64,000 nt of DNA from Salvator merianae (lineage: Eukaryota > Chordata > Lepidosauria > Squamata > Teiidae), in the NCBI GenBank assembly GCA_003586115.2, contig QVOM02000042.1, positions 73,977,673 through 74,041,672 on the forward strand. The letters are read 5' to 3'. Below are positions 1-12,130 of the stretch, in pieces. Made by a program: the position numbers and the translations under genes. How positions within the stretch are numbered: position 1 is the stretch's first letter; each line of letters starts with the position of its first letter. Under the pieces are notes generated by a model. The model saw only the letters and a program-made list of their open reading frames with translations. It ran no database searches and had not been told where the DNA came from.

Positions 1-255
1 TGTGAGGCCACATTTAGAATATTGTGTACAATTCTGGGTACCTCATCTCAGGAAGGATATTGTGGAACTGGAAAAAATGCAGAAAAGGGCAACTAGAATG
101 CTCAGATGGATGGAATACCTCCCTTATGAGATCAGGCTGCAATATCTAGGCCTATTCAGCCTCAAAAGTTGGTCTTTAAAAGTGAAAACATGGTGTGGAA
201 AAGGTGAACAGAAAAATATTATTTTCTCTGAGCCTTTTCATGCTTTCCACCTTAG
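1..255 (+). mobile_element. CR1 LINE fragment, reverse-transcriptase ORF C-terminal part
   Basis: Translation from base 2 reads RPHLEYCVQFWVPHL and continues with KDIVELEKMQKRATRM and LGLFSL, which is the signature of the region just after the catalytic reverse-transcriptase motifs in CR1-clade LINE ORF2 proteins. The CR1 frame is good for about 59 residues, then a small deletion near base 180-200 shifts the frame, although the DNA still looks CR1-like to about base 255. The element is cut by the left edge of the window, so its 5' extent is unknown. This is a dead retrotransposon copy, not a host gene. Confidence 0.85.
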
Positions 256-1016
256 AATGGGATAATTAGTGCTCCACAGATATCCGTGATTGGGAGCAGC
301 TGTAGCCCACTCCCGGCTGCTTGGGCCTCCACAAAGTGTGGACGCCCTTGGCTAGCAAGCACAAGTCCTTAACATTAGAACAAAAGGTGACTATATGAAG
401 CTGATAGGCAGGAAGGTTAGACGGACCTTAAGGCATGGAGAGGTCCACATGGGAGGAGGCATTCCTGTAGATATTTGGGGCCCAAGACATTTGGAGTTAA
501 TATTAACACCTTGTATTGCACAATATCAGAGACAATTAATACACAGTGTGCATTGGTGCATAACATGCAGGCCAGTGGGCCCAAATCAAGTTATCCAGAC
601 TAAGACTGAACCAGTGGCCCATGGCTCATGGCCCATGGCCAGTCTGCACTGGCAGGGGCCAGCCTAATCAAATTTTGAAGGCAGGAAAAAAAGTTCTTGG
701 CCTCCTAAGTTGTTGTTGGCCAGAGCCGTTTCCACCAGGTACCCCAGAAATGGGCCATTTCTGGAACAATTTCCAGGAGCCCAGTACTGGTTCTGTGCAC
801 TAGATGGACCAGTCCAGCCTACCATGGGGAACAAGTGCTTTAAAGTGGTCTTGCATTGGCCTGCTCTCTGGCATAATTTTTGCCCCAAACAGCTGGGTAG
901 CTGCCACTGTCACAAAGACAGGGCCATCCTCTGGGAAGGAAGGCCTCTTGGGGAACCAGTCTGCAGCAGGGCTGCTGATGTGGACAAACAGCTCAGTCAG
1001 ATATTGTCTTAACCTC
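256..1016. other. Gene-free stretch with short inverted repeats, unassigned
   Basis: No coding signal. From about 600 to 1010 the base composition becomes GC-richer and contains several short self-complementary blocks (for example the repeated GGCCCATGGC motif at 616-642 and paired CCAGAAATGG/CCATTTCTGG at 743-764). This looks like one or more worn non-autonomous DNA elements, but no clear terminal inverted repeats were found and no family is assigned. The 74-100 codon frames here lie in overlapping phases and have no recognisable content. Confidence 0.4.
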
Positions 1017-1911
1017 TTAGAATCATAGAATCATAGAGTTGGAAGGGACCTCCAGGGTCATCAAGTCCAACCCCCTGCTCAATGCAGGATTCACTAAAGC
1101 ATCCCAGACAGATATCCGTCCAGCCTTTCCTTGAAGACCTCCAGCGAAGGACAGCCCACCACCTCCTGTGGTAACCTGTTCCAGTGACTGATTGCCCTTA
1201 CGGTCAGAAAGTTTTTCCTAATATCTAGCCTGTATCTACTCCCTTGAAGTTTCATCCCATTGTTTCTAGTCCTTCCTTCTTGTGCAACTGAGAATAGGGC
1301 CAATCCTTCTGCACTGTGACAGCCCTTCAGATACTTGAAAACAGCTATCATGTCTCCTCTCAGTCTTCTCTTCTGCAGGCTAAACATTCCTAGGTCCTTT
1401 AACCATTCCTCGTAGGACATGGTTTGCAGACCACTCACCATTTTGGTTGCCTTTCTCTGAACTTGTTTCAGTTTGTCAATGTCTTTTTTAAACTGGGGTG
1501 CCCAGAACTGGACACAATACTCCAGATGAGGTCTGACCAAGGAAGAGTAAAGTGGGATAATTACTTCTCGTGATCTACACTCTATGCTCCTCTTGATACA
1601 GCCCAGGATGGTGTTTGCCTTTTTTGCAGCTGCATCACACTATTGACTCATGTTTAATCTATGATCTACTAGCACACCCAGATCCTTTTCACATGTGCTG
1701 CTGCTCAGCGAGATTCCTCCCATTCTGTATTGGATATTGTCATTTTTCTTACCCAGATGTAAAACTTTGCATTTCTCCCTGTTAAATGTCATTCTGTTAG
1801 TTTCAGCCCACTGTTCAAGCTTGTCCAAATCATTTTGAATCCTCTCCTTCTCCTCCCTAGTGTTGGCAACCCCTCCTAGCTTTGTGTCATCTGCAAATTT
1901 GATCAAAATTG
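1017..1911 (-). mobile_element. CR1 LINE, 5'-truncated copy with 3' end and tail
   Basis: On the minus strand this copy runs from a truncated 5' edge near 1911 to the typical CR1 3' terminus at 1017-1040, where the octamer-type tail (GAATCATA repeated) is visible. One continuous reading frame (1906 to 1094) covers the end of the reverse transcriptase: FADDTKLGG carries the catalytic FADD motif C, followed by LGVLVDHRLNMSQ, AAAKKANTILG, RPHLEYCVQFWAPQ and the C-terminal HWNRLPQEVV. It is interrupted by a single in-frame stop, a TAG at 1640-1642, so about 271 codons are otherwise preserved. Known CR1 copies are usually 5'-truncated like this. Relatively well preserved compared with other repeats in the window. 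Confidence 0.93.
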
Positions 1912-3294
1912 CTAAATAGGAGGTTGCAGCTCTGATAGAGCAAGTTCAAGTTTCATTCTTTACTATTACACAGCTGTTGTGAACAAAGTATTCATCCAAG
2001 CAGCCCTTTCTATCTATAGAGCTAGCAAAGGTACAAATCCAGTTTACCTTTCCCAGTCAATTCCTCTCCAGAGGACAACAAATCATAATTCCTGTCCTAT
2101 ATCCAAAACAGAAGTCATGGCTTGTACATTCTCATTAAACTACAATCTTTAGCCAGAGCATGATCTTTGCTTACTGACTACAGATTGAATGATACACCAA
2201 GAATCAAAGTTTTCACCTATGACTGAAGAAAGGAGAAAAACTAGTAAAAATCAACATGGTCATGTTAAACCATCAATTCTGGAAAAGGCCATAGCTGTAA
2301 AACTTTTAAATTGTTTTAAAGTAGAAAACCATCACAATGTAAAAACTGAATGCAATATACTAGTGACATATAACATTAGTGCTTTACTTCCACTGTTCCT
2401 TTCTTCATCAGTCCCTATAATAACAATTTCAGCTTGTTAACATGGAGAGAAGCAAAATTAAAAGGCATCACCTGGAAACAAGACAGAGAAACTAGCATAC
2501 TCAGAAGGTGAGAGCCCTATGCTTTGCAGACACAGAGAAAAATCTTTTCATCTGACCTCAGCCCAACACAGAAAAAATGCTGTGTGGTTTGAGACTATTC
2601 ACTACCCTCATAATGTTGAATGTTGGTTAGAAATGAAAAACAATCCAACAGAGTTTTAAGATGCTCATCCTCATTAAAACCAAATGACTCTGTGTTCAAT
2701 TTTATGTTAGTTATCTGCTAATCTGGTCTTAAAATGGTGGCTGATCTGTTCTTAAAACGTTTTAAAAGTAGCATAGCATGTGTGTCTGTGTATGTTCCTT
2801 TCTGCATTGGGCTTAATTCTGGATTGGAGCCTGCTGTCCACATGCTAGTACAGACTATGACAGGCCTCACCAGTGCAGAAAGGGCCCTTTTTCAAGCTTC
2901 AAAACCTGAGAAAAAATATTTCCCACAATGTATCTCTTCTGCAGGACCTTTAGCCTTGTCACATGACCTAACATGTTTCATAATTAAGCAGTGTCATCAC
3001 ATGCAGCAAGGCAGAGTGAGGCACTGATGAGCACCTTCATTCTTGTGCTCCAACATGCTGTGGATCAAAACACAGTTCTGTGTGCTCACATGCGGGGCAC
3101 CAGTTTCAGACACCCCTTTTCTATTGTTCAAGTGTTCGCTGTAACTCTTACCAGTGCAGGTGGAGTAATTTTGTATCTCAGTCAAGTAAAAGTATAGATA
3201 CATTGTTTGCATGTGGTTTGAAAAAATATGGTTATGCAATACAGTTTTACAATTCCAGAGAAATCCCTAAAGAAATCAGTCTAGTATCGTATAT
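1912..3294. other. Gene-free stretch, nothing recognised
   Basis: AT-rich DNA with only short random frames (83-97 codons, no motifs). No splice-flanked exon, tRNA or clear repeat was recognised. Confidence 0.55.
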
Positions 3295-3470
3295 CAGAGT
3301 TTCCCAAACTGTATGTTGTAACCCACTTGCGGGTTGAGGAAAAATGTAGGTGGGCCATGGCAAAATTTAGAATTTCTTACTGATTTTTTTATACTATAAA
3401 ATTTATAGGAAAAATTATTTTCTGAAGCAAGGGAAAAGGGTGGGTTGACAAATGTTTCTTTTTGTTGCAG
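3295..3470 (+). mobile_element. Possible hAT-type DNA transposon end
   Basis: The start CAGAGTTTCCCAAACTG followed by a GTAACCCACTTGCGGGTTG block resembles the terminal inverted repeat of Charlie-like hAT elements (CAGNGGTTCTCAAACT followed by a GGTCGCGACC-like block). A second GGGTGGGTTGACA block lies near 3440. No matching opposite terminus was found, so this is a solo end or a degenerate MITE. Confidence 0.35.
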
Positions 3471-4399
3471 AGATTAAAAACAAGTGTGATACAAAACACC
3501 ATCATTCACAAATTGCATTCTCTTTCATGGATAAGGGTAAAAATGAATTCCTTACCTATCTTTCTGTACTGTCAATTGTATAGGTCAACACTGCCATAGA
3601 GGAAAGGCCCAGTTACCCATGAAAGTCAGTGGCACTGAGCAAAATCATTCTGTATGAAGGATTACTATATTTTAAAAGAGATGGAGTCACAATTAGAGAA
3701 GGTAATCTCTGGTAAAAGAAGGTACTCTGAAGGTAACAGTTTTCTTTAAGAATTAGAAAACACTTTAAACTTGATCTTTTCTCCCCAGTATTTGGCAAGT
3801 AAGCCTGAAATTCTCAGTTCTGCCTAGAGGAAAAAAGTCAGACTTGCCCAGTCCGGTGAGCAGATGGTCTTGGATTCAAATTTCCATAAACCACAGCCAA
3901 CATTGCCAATAAGTGGGAAAAGTAACATTTTTAGTCCCGAACATCGAAAAGGGACCATTCTCATTTGTAGTAGTTTTTGGGCTGCTGTGCCATGTTCTAT
4001 AGTTCTTCTGAGAACTTAAGATTAATTAATAATGATTTTTCATTTCTCTCCCAACAGTGACACCCTACTAGGTTCACTCACTGCCAAATCACCTTTAGGT
4101 TAAACACCCAACAAGAGTTTGTTATTTGGCGGCATATCTAGTTCAGAAACATTTCCTATGTTCTCATAGTGGGCAAATAAGCATAAGTAGTTGAAGTCAC
4201 AATTGTTCAGCAGATGTAGTATTTCCTTATAAATTTTGCATGAATCATCTTTATACTTTTAAGAATCATATAGTCCCTATTTTGCATCCCTTCATTGAGA
4301 AGCTAACCTTCAAAAATGTATTATAAGATGTGCTGTAATTGATATATGTTTAAATTATGGTTTGTTGAAATTATGTTCTATTTCATTTCTCTTTTAGTT
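3471..4399. other. Gene-free stretch
   Basis: AT-rich, no coding signal. It contains only the short retroelement piece listed separately at 3955-4020. Confidence 0.5.
3955..4020 (-). mobile_element. Short retroelement remnant shared with 11.8 kb (Penelope-like?)
   Basis: The block TAGTAGTTTTTGGGCTG, then TGTGCCATGTTCTATAG and TTCTTCTGAGAAC, is repeated nearly identically at 11860-11917. It resembles a very common squamate repeat whose opposite strand reads GAACATGGCCATACAGCCC. From memory that repeat is part of a Penelope-like element end; this assignment is uncertain. Orientation is given relative to that coding sense. Confidence 0.4.
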
Positions 4400-4490
4400 A
4401 AATTGTTTTATTATACTGTTTTATCTATTTATTGTTTACCACCCTGAGACTGTGGTGTAGAGCAGTGTAAAAATCAATAATTTCTGGACA
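4400..4490 (+). repeat. L2-type LINE/SINE 3'-end remnant
   Basis: The sequence around TTTACCACCCTGAGACTGTG and then GTAAAAATCAATAA matches the shape of reptile L2-clade 3' ends (accaccctgagcc...gcggtataaaaatcaataaataa). Only the tail part remains and no coding part precedes it recognisably. Confidence 0.55.
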
Positions 4491-5994
4491 CAAAATAGCA
4501 TGGACAGCATTAAGCCACCATGCAAAGCAAAATATTTTGCATTTTCATGATTTTCCACTGTTTCTATTAATCAAACTTGCACATTTGGTTTCAGGAGCAG
4601 CAACTAGCATAGCACAAAATTCTGATTGACAGGAACACTGAGAACAATATCAAACAGCTCTGTTTTAGCAGCTGTTGGGCAACTGACATTCTCTGGAAAC
4701 TATGAGGAAGGTTCTGCGCCTGATGGTGATAGATCAGATCAGAAGGGGAATGGGATAGAATTAGGATGCTTCAGAGTTCTAGGAAACTCTGAACTATAGG
4801 GAGTTTTTTGAAGTACTGGAAATGAGTGTTTCTTATGGAGAATTCTGTGAAGTCATGGGGTGCTTTAAACTGTAAAGGTTAAAAATCTGTTAGTATAGTA
4901 TTTGGAAGATGAAGCAACTTCATCTTTATTCAACAACTTCTATTGTAAAGAAGTCTGAATTCATTAATGCAGTGAAATGAGTCAGCAGGATAATATGAGG
5001 ATCCCCAGATTAAGGGAATGACCTGTGGCACCCTCAGCTTTCAGTTCCCCTGACTGTGAGAAGAATGAGACTAACAAAATAAGTGAAACAAGACTTACGT
5101 AGACAACTTAGGTCAGCTTCCTTGTACCATTGTCACCCTGGATTTATTTTAACAACAATAACAAAAAAAATGGATTGGGGGAATTAAAACAAGAAATATA
5201 AACATAACTAGAGACTGAAATTTTTTTTAAAAAGTCAAATCTCTTCCAAATAGTTGCCAAGAAAACGCCATTCATGTGCCTGTGCAATTACCCAGATCTG
5301 AACTCAACCTAAGACTATCTCTGCCTTAAATATAACAAAATACTAAACTGCAGTTTCTGTTGATGTGATACATGCTGCATCCAAGCAATCAAAAATAAAC
5401 ACCCACGTCAGGTCTGCAGGCCACCATACAGGTGTGAAATCCCCCCTTGGAGATGCCCTTTGTGCAGGGCTTCAGAAATGATTCTGAGGATGGATCACAC
5501 CTTCAGTCACTTCCTTCTCTGCCATGTAGGATAATGGCATAGGAGGAAGCAAAATACTGGGGCCAATTTCCACATGACCCAGTTTATCATTTGACTGAAA
5601 ATGGCAGAGTTCTGGATCAATTTCCAGGACGATTTCACAACTGAAGAACCTCACAACTGAAGAAATTCCATTCCACACCTATGAGGTTTCCAGAAGTCAG
5701 GAGGTGACATCACATGACCAGCACATCCTAACCCCCTCACGTTGGATCTCTCCACTCTTGTTAGTCAGATGGTCCATTTGCCAGCCAGCTGGATGGAACC
5801 ATAATGTGTCATTGAGTGAAATCTGAATAATGCAAACATAAAGAGATTGGATTTTATATGTGTGCAAACTTAGATGAATAAAAACATGTCTTGGTAACCA
5901 CAATTTAGTAGCCCAATTCATGTTTTCTGAGTAAGTCTCAGTCTGCACTTCTGTACATCAGTTTACAGCTTTATTACAGGTTTAAGATTATGTG
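4491..5994. other. Gene-free stretch, nothing recognised
   Basis: AT-rich DNA. Only short frames are present and no repeat family could be assigned by eye. Confidence 0.5.
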
Positions 5995-6304
5995 TAGAGA
6001 TGTGCAAAGTTCAGTTTGCATTTGAAAATTCAGTTGAACAGTTCATGTTCGTGAATGTTCACATCGAATTGATCACACAGTTTTTTGGGTATCCAGAAAT
6101 TCAGTCGAACCAAATTAGCCTGCAGCTCTCAAACATGAACAATTTGATCAAACAGCTTGTGTTCACTGTGTTTTTGCCATTGAAAAGGGCTTTTTTTTCA
6201 ATGCAAAATATTATAGTTTTTGTTTTTTAACAAGTTCAGAAATAAATGCGAGCAATCATTTGTCTGATTAATCAAACGTGATTTTCACTTTTTTACATCC
6301 CTAG
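5995..6304. mobile_element. Non-autonomous DNA transposon, hAT-like ends
   Basis: The left end TAGAGATGTGCAAAGTTCAG and the right end TTTACATCCCTA form short terminal inverted repeats of the TAGGGATGTG(C/T) type seen in vertebrate hAT MITEs. The interior is AT-rich with repeated TTCA/TGAA-rich blocks and no coding capacity. Flanks read TTATGTG on the left and CTATATGTG on the right, which may be a decayed target duplication, but this is not clean. Confidence 0.5.
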
Positions 6305-8446
6305 CTATATGTGAACTCATAGTACTGTATGACTGAGAGCAGTGTCTACTATGATTAAATCAACTGATAGAGTTCTGCATCATTAGTGCGTGTGAAAGTA
6401 GCACCTTTTTTGATACAAGCTGAGGGGTTTCTGAGGAAATGGGCTAATTTCCCTTTTAGTCAAGATGAACAAAGATGAGCATATGAAATATTGATTTGTT
6501 GCAGTGTTTCCTGTAATCAGAAACTGAAAAGAAAGATGTGGTAATTCTGAGAAAGGTTGAACAATAAGTTGTATGACATTGATGTAATTGTGCAACTATG
6601 TTATGTAATTTAGACACTTATTTAGTCACTGTTTAATAACTAATGACAAAGAGAAACATTCTACTTATTAATTTCAGACATCCAGCGAATTCACCACATG
6701 CATGTACACTTTTTAAAAGCACTGTGAATAATTCCAGAGCCTGGTACACCATATGAAAAACAATTTGCAAGATAAATTGAGAACTGTCAGGTCTGAAAAA
6801 ATTGCACCCCCTTCCTTAGTTTCCATCAACATGTGACACAATGGGAAAGCAAACAGTTAAGCACTTCTTTGATGGTTCTGGACTGTCCCCTACAAACTTA
6901 AATTGGTTGTAAGTATCAACAATTTTATTATCCAATAGGATAGTACACAGCCCTCTTCTTCTAAAAATATGTAGCTATTTGAAGGAGATAATGGATAGGA
7001 CAGCTGACTAAGCAGTCTGTTGACCTCTCTAGCAGCCAGCAAGATTGATGGTTCTTTCCTTCTCTCTTGGGGAACTGAAGCATGCAAACCTATCTTTTGT
7101 TATTTTGGCAATACTGAGTGCTTCTGCAACACTTTATTGAGCAAGACTCTGTAAGATAACCTGTGGAGGGAGGCACCAGGAGAATACAATAGATGTACAT
7201 CAAAGCAAATGAGAAACGAAGAGTTCATAAAATGTGAAAGTGAACAGAGTAGAGGATTGATGGTCACAGGAGCAGAAAACCAATTAAGTTAAATATTCAG
7301 CCAGCAACAACTGCATCTCTAACAAAGTAGATGAAGAGAACAGGACTATGGGATTCACATGCATACACAGGAAAACATATCCTGCTCAGCTTCTGGAAAC
7401 CAAATGAGATGGACAATAAATCTGACATCACTTCGTATTTTGCAAGTTTATTTTAATAAGGTTTTTTTTTTAATTACTTGTACATTTACCTTCTAGGATA
7501 ATGCCTGTAAGAGCTATTGCAAGACACTTCCCTCTTAGGTGTTAGGAGAAAAGGACCCTGTGTTGAATTGCAGTTTTCATTTAAGTGAGCAAACAAACAA
7601 AAATCCAGCATATCTAAACTTCATAGCTTCTCATCAGTATTAAAGCTGCTTCTTTCTATACTATTTATGCAGGAACACAAGTAATGAAAAACCAATAATG
7701 ATCTTTGCATGGAAATGTAGCTTGTTGAAGAATTAGCTGGGGACCTTTCTCCACAGTCCCTTAATACAAATTAAAGATCTGTGTAGTTCAGTTCTAGGTC
7801 ACATAAATCTGGACATTAGTGCAGATCTATGAGACCACACACACCAGATCCCTGGTAAACCTGATTAACCAGCGGCCCTGATTCAGAACATGGGAGGTGT
7901 GCAGAAAACACACTTCACATGTTCCAGACAACTGGCAAATGCCTTTTAGCCATGCATCATAGCATGCTGCCAAAAAGTAGTCCCAAGAGGCTCCAAGGGT
8001 AGGAACTGCATGGGCGCAGCCATGAAGCTTGCATGAGCTTTGCAGCTGCAGTATGACCTAATCTGGATTGGCGCTGTCAGTGCGAATGGTGCTGATCCAG
8101 CCCACGCCTTCCCATGATCTAGATGGATGGGCTGGGCTAATCCAGACCCACTGATCTGGCTCTATGGCAGGTAAGCACAGAAAGGACTTGGATGATATCA
8201 AGATCAGTTTGGAACCCCCAAATTCCATGTACACTTCCAGCAGAAGTCCCCAAAGTTTGGGGGCCTTTGGACATATTTGCAATATTGATGGGAAGCCATT
8301 GGTGCTTTCTCCTCTAGTTATGCCTGGAAAAATTATTTGATGTTTCCTATTGGACCTGACTTGGCTAATGCTGAGTCAAGCATCAGCCTTGGCCCCCCAG
8401 ATGTCCTTGAACTACAATTCCCATCATATTATTTTATGACATTTAT
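6305..8446. other. Gene-free stretch with one palindromic block
   Basis: Mostly AT-rich unassigned DNA. About 7970-8280 is GC-richer with self-complementary blocks around a central ATGATCTAGAT (for example GATCCAGCCCA at 8093 and TGGGCTGGGCTAATCC at 8129), suggesting another decayed fold-back element without a defined boundary. No exon seen. Confidence 0.4.
8396..8437. repeat. Short amniote repeat piece (TACAATTCCCATCAT motif)
   Basis: CAGATGTCCTTGAACTACAATTCCCATCAT has the form of the very common reptile repeat segment ending in tacaactcccatcat. Too short to name a family. A related piece is at 36410-36480. Confidence 0.4.
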
Positions 8447-8600
8447 ATCCTTACTTTTCTCCAAATAATCCAAGGTGGTGCATACCATTCTCCTCTCTTC
8501 CATTATATCCTCACAACAACCCTGCAGGTAGGTTAGGCTGAGAGTTTAGGACTCACTCAAGGTCACCAAGTGAGACTTCATGGCAGCGCAGCTGAGAAGC
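8447..8600 (-). repeat. MIR/L2-related SINE remnant
   Basis: On the plus strand it reads TCCAAGGTGGTGCATACCAT, ATCCTCACAACAACCCTGCA, GGTAGGTTAGGCTGAGAG and AAGGTCACCAAGTGAG in that order. This is the classic reverse complement of a MIR-like core plus L2-like 3' end (cccaaggtcacccagtgag... in these genomes). The tRNA-derived head is lost. Related copies: 54427-54590 and, more distantly, 24058-24290. Confidence 0.65.
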
Positions 8601-8655
8601 ATCTAGAAGGGCATTGTTTCAGCACCCCTGCCATGCAGTATTACCAAAATAATGT

Positions 8656-9129
8656 AAGGCTACATCCAGACAGAGGGAATATAGCACCATTCTGGTGCTG
8701 CTATGATGGGATTGCCACATGTATTTGTGGCAACCCCATCATAGCTATGCTATATTTCCCCTAAAACACACTGTAGACATTTCAGGAAAACCTGACTCTC
8801 ACCTTTGGAATGGAGCCAGTGGGCCGGAAAAGACAGCCACACATGCACAGTGGTTGCAATAACACACTTGCAGGTATTTCAGTACTCAGATGTGCACCCC
8901 CTCTGTGCATGTGTGTGAGCCAAAAAGACAGCCATGCGTGTGCACTGGTCATGATCACACTTCTGGGTATTCTGTGATGGCAAAATACCCAGAGGTATGT
9001 GGCCCTCAAAAGCAAACAAACAGCATGACCCCCTGCACTGTCTATACAACAGGCGATATTCTGGAGGGCCTTTTCTCTGGAATATCACCTGTTGGCACTG
9101 TATTTGGCTGGCGTCTGGAGCTAACCTAA
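8656..9129 (+). mobile_element. Fold-back DNA element, family P1, full copy
   Basis: Terminal inverted repeats are visible: the left end AAGGCTACATCCAGAC pairs with the right end GTCTGGAGCTAACCTAA. Inside there are two hairpins. The first is around 8701-8755 (GATGGGATTGCCACA paired with TGTGGCAACCCCATC). The second is at 9051-9096 (GGCGATATTCTGGA paired with TCTGGAATATCACC). About 474 bp, no coding capacity. Related copies with the same hairpin order are at 55891-56262 and, inverted, near 18730-19005. A non-autonomous element moved in trans is the natural reading; the superfamily is not determined. Confidence 0.7.
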
Positions 9130-11835
9130 GACTCTGCATGTGACATGGGAAGAACAAGTTGGGGTAGTCTCACTTTCTAGATGTTCCTATAGTCCAGAAC
9201 CCTTTTTGAACAGGTAGTATGAACAGCTACTAATTAGAGCTGGAAGAGTTTGGGTACATCCAGATGGAGGCAAATTGCACTGTAGATACAATATTGCTAA
9301 TTTTTGCTTACCAGGTATTTTCTTTTCTTTTTTGCAGCAAGGGGGAATCCAGATTAAATCAAGAAAAATCTGGATCAGTAATTTTGTGAAGAGAACCTCA
9401 TGTTGCCAGTGCCAAGCATTTGTACACATAAGCTCAACCCAAACCTGCATAATATCAAGCATAGCAGGTTAAGGTTATATTCTTAAGTCACAACTGGAAT
9501 TATGGGCTTCCTAGACTGGAATGCTTACAAGTAGTGCAGCATATGGAGTACTCATTCTCCACCCCTCACTAAATATTGCATGAATATATCTAATCTTCCA
9601 CTTTCTTAGGCCTAACAATATTGTGTGTGACCTGTCTTGTGAAGGAGGCTATGCTGCATTATTATTGACACCACCAACTCCCTTTTCAGTCCAGCTCTTG
9701 ACTAGCAAAGATACCACTTTGGGTCCAGGCCTGGAGAAAATAAAAACTAGCTTGGTTCCATTAGTTGTAATTCAGAGACAACCTACTCACTTTTTATTGG
9801 CCTTTAAGGCAACCTATCTTGGGATATAATTACCAATTGAGGCTAGATGGGCAAAGTCCTTGACAGTTTTTGTGCCCACTGTTTGTGCCCTAGACCACAC
9901 TTTGCATGTGTAAGGAAGGCTCTTTTCTGGTCTGGTATACCAGCCAGTGTGGAATCAACTTCAGTCTCTTTCATTCTGGAGGTGCATCCAGTGTTTTTCA
10001 GAACATCACTTCATGTTTTATTCTGCATATAAATTACTCAGTAACTCTGACAGTGAAGAAATACAGGAAGGAACTCTAACACAATCTTTTAGGCTTATCA
10101 GAAGATAATCCACATTCAGAAACTACAAGGCAAAAGCTAAGCAGAAGATAAACAGAAATTAAGAATCTAGCTATTCCACAGAAAACCACTATGGAGAGAC
10201 CTAATACACACAGAGGGATCACATTATATAGATCTACTACACAATGTCTAACATAATGAGTGGTGCTGACAGAAGATTGTTGGGATCATATTTCACATGT
10301 ATTAGGGTTAGCCTAGATGGGCTTGAATGTGTAACTTTTAACACCCTTTGAAGCCAGGATATGAAGTTGGAAGGGTGCTAATTAAAAAGGAATTTGCCGG
10401 GTCTAATCTGGGTAGCCTGAAAAAAAATCAAAGGTGTAATCCAATTATGTAATTAAACATGGTGGAGGTCTACTTTAAAGAATGGAGGATACTGAAGATT
10501 ATACTTCTTAAGGTGACAAAGATGGTCCATGCCGTAGGACAGGTACATCCTTTTCAGATAGGTCATTTCTGGTAAAACAGTCCATTGCTTCATCCAGTAG
10601 ACAAAGAGTTCCAAGTGGTTTGTGGCCTGTCCTGTCCTGCACTGGGGTGCAGAAAGTAGAGGCCTAGACCAGACTGTAATCCATTGTACTGCCCAGTGGA
10701 GAAATGGCCATAGATTTTACTGAATCTGTGGTAGGCTTTGTATGTCAGAGTGCAATGTAAGAAGCTGATTTGTGCTAATCCACGTGTGAATATTTGGGGC
10801 ACATCCAAGTGGGCCCTGTGAATCAACTAGATGATGCAATACTGAAGGAATCAATATCCCATTTATCTTCCACCACAATCTGTGTAACTGTCATAAATTG
10901 AGGGGGGGAATCAATTCTGTTTGCTCTTTGCTACCATGGAGTATGCAAAATGTGTTTCAGGAAATGCTATCTTGCTGCTTTCACAATGCCACAACCTAGT
11001 GGAATGTCAATAAGCCTAAAGTGACATGATACAAATTTTGGTCTCTCTGGATGTAGCCTTGGGTTTTGATAACATCAGGCTATCAAGTCATGATTTCCTC
11101 ATAGCTCCCTCAATTTAAAATCTGTACAAATGAGAAAGATGGCGGCAACAATGGGGAGAAGTATGTGGGCAGTCAGTTAAGATTTTGCCCAGTCTTGGAT
11201 CAAACAGGGTTGTTTGAATGCTACTTCCATCAGTCTCAGATGCCATAGCATGATGGGACATGCAATCCAACAACATGGGAGTTTGAAAGGGGTTAGGCTG
11301 AGTGTCCATTTCAGCATGGAGTAGCCCAGACAATTGAAAACGGATGACTTCTTGCACAATCTTGGGTCCTTTAAACAAGTCCAGGTGGATTCCTCACTGC
11401 TGCAAGTGAAATTCTACCCACAGCAGTGTTTTGAGGGCTGTGGCAAGACACACTGCTTTTGCCTGCTGCTTTGGCCACTCCTATGGCAGCGCCCAGCTTT
11501 CTGCCCAAGATCATATACCGCTCAGGCCTTGTACACTAGAAAATGCAGTCAGTATCCTGGGCCCTCCCTTCCAAGGAAGCCAAACGTAAATTGTGCTCTG
11601 AGCTGCCCTGAAGTCCCTCACAACTCAAACAGGCATCCTGAAACAATACAGTAAGAACAGACATCTACATGCCTGCTTGTTGAAAAGAGAGCATTTTCTT
11701 ACGAAATTGTGTGAGTTTGTGCACATATCTAATGCTTGCATAGATATCTAATGTTTGTGTATATTCCAAGGGAAGGGTGCAGCCATAAAATTTAAATATC
11801 TCTTTAAAAGACCTATGCATATGGTAGAATGTAGG
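9130..11835. other. Gene-free stretch with scattered transposon ends
   Basis: No coding exon recognised. Isolated element-like ends occur: GGGTACATCCAGATGG at 9251, AGGGTTAGCCTAGATGG at 10304 facing CTAATCTGGGTAGCC at 10404 (a possible 115-bp decayed element), and CTCTGGATGTAGCCTTGG at 11045. These resemble P1 termini and imply further worn copies without clear limits. Confidence 0.4.
9895..9960 (+). mobile_element. Solo right half of a P3 fold-back element
   Basis: GGAAGGCTCTTTTCTGGTCT, then GGTATACCAGCCAGTGTGGA, matches the right arm of the complete P3 element at 43781-43948 (GGAGGCTTCTAG...CCTGGTCTGGTGTACTGGCC). The left arm is missing or too diverged. Confidence 0.45.
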
Positions 11836-12130
11836 CTTTCATGGCTGGTTTCAATCTCATTTGTAGTAGTTTTTGGGCTGTTGTGCCACATTCCATAGTT
11901 CTTCTGAGAACCTAAGCTTGATGGTGTGCTGGATCTTGTCACCCTTCTTATAGATGTCTCTTAGATGTTTACTTTTTGGCAGCTAATCTTAGGTAATGAG
12001 GTGTTGGTCTTTTTCTGATTGTAATCTGTAACAATTGTCTTTGTAGCAGTAGGCGTTGATAGTGGTTTGTTGCTGCTTTCTTGACCACTATTCATTTGCA
12101 TAATCTCTGGTGATGGGACTACAAATGAGA
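11828..12130 (-). mobile_element. Retroelement remnant, Penelope-like (tentative)
   Basis: TAGGCTTTCATGGCTGG followed by TTTGTAGTAGTTTTTGGGCT and TTCTTCTGAGAAC corresponds to a repeat I know from squamate genomes whose coding strand reads ...GGCCATGAAAGCC. The minus strand gives an open stretch with NYGMWHNSPKTTTNEIETS. The part near 11860-11917 recurs at 3955-4020. From memory the family is Penelope-like; a DIRS or LTR origin is not excluded. Confidence 0.42.

Noticed and set aside
1094..1540. 148-codon minus-strand frame as a protein-coding gene
   Set aside because: It is the C-terminal part of a CR1 LINE ORF, with the CR1 3' end and tail next to it.
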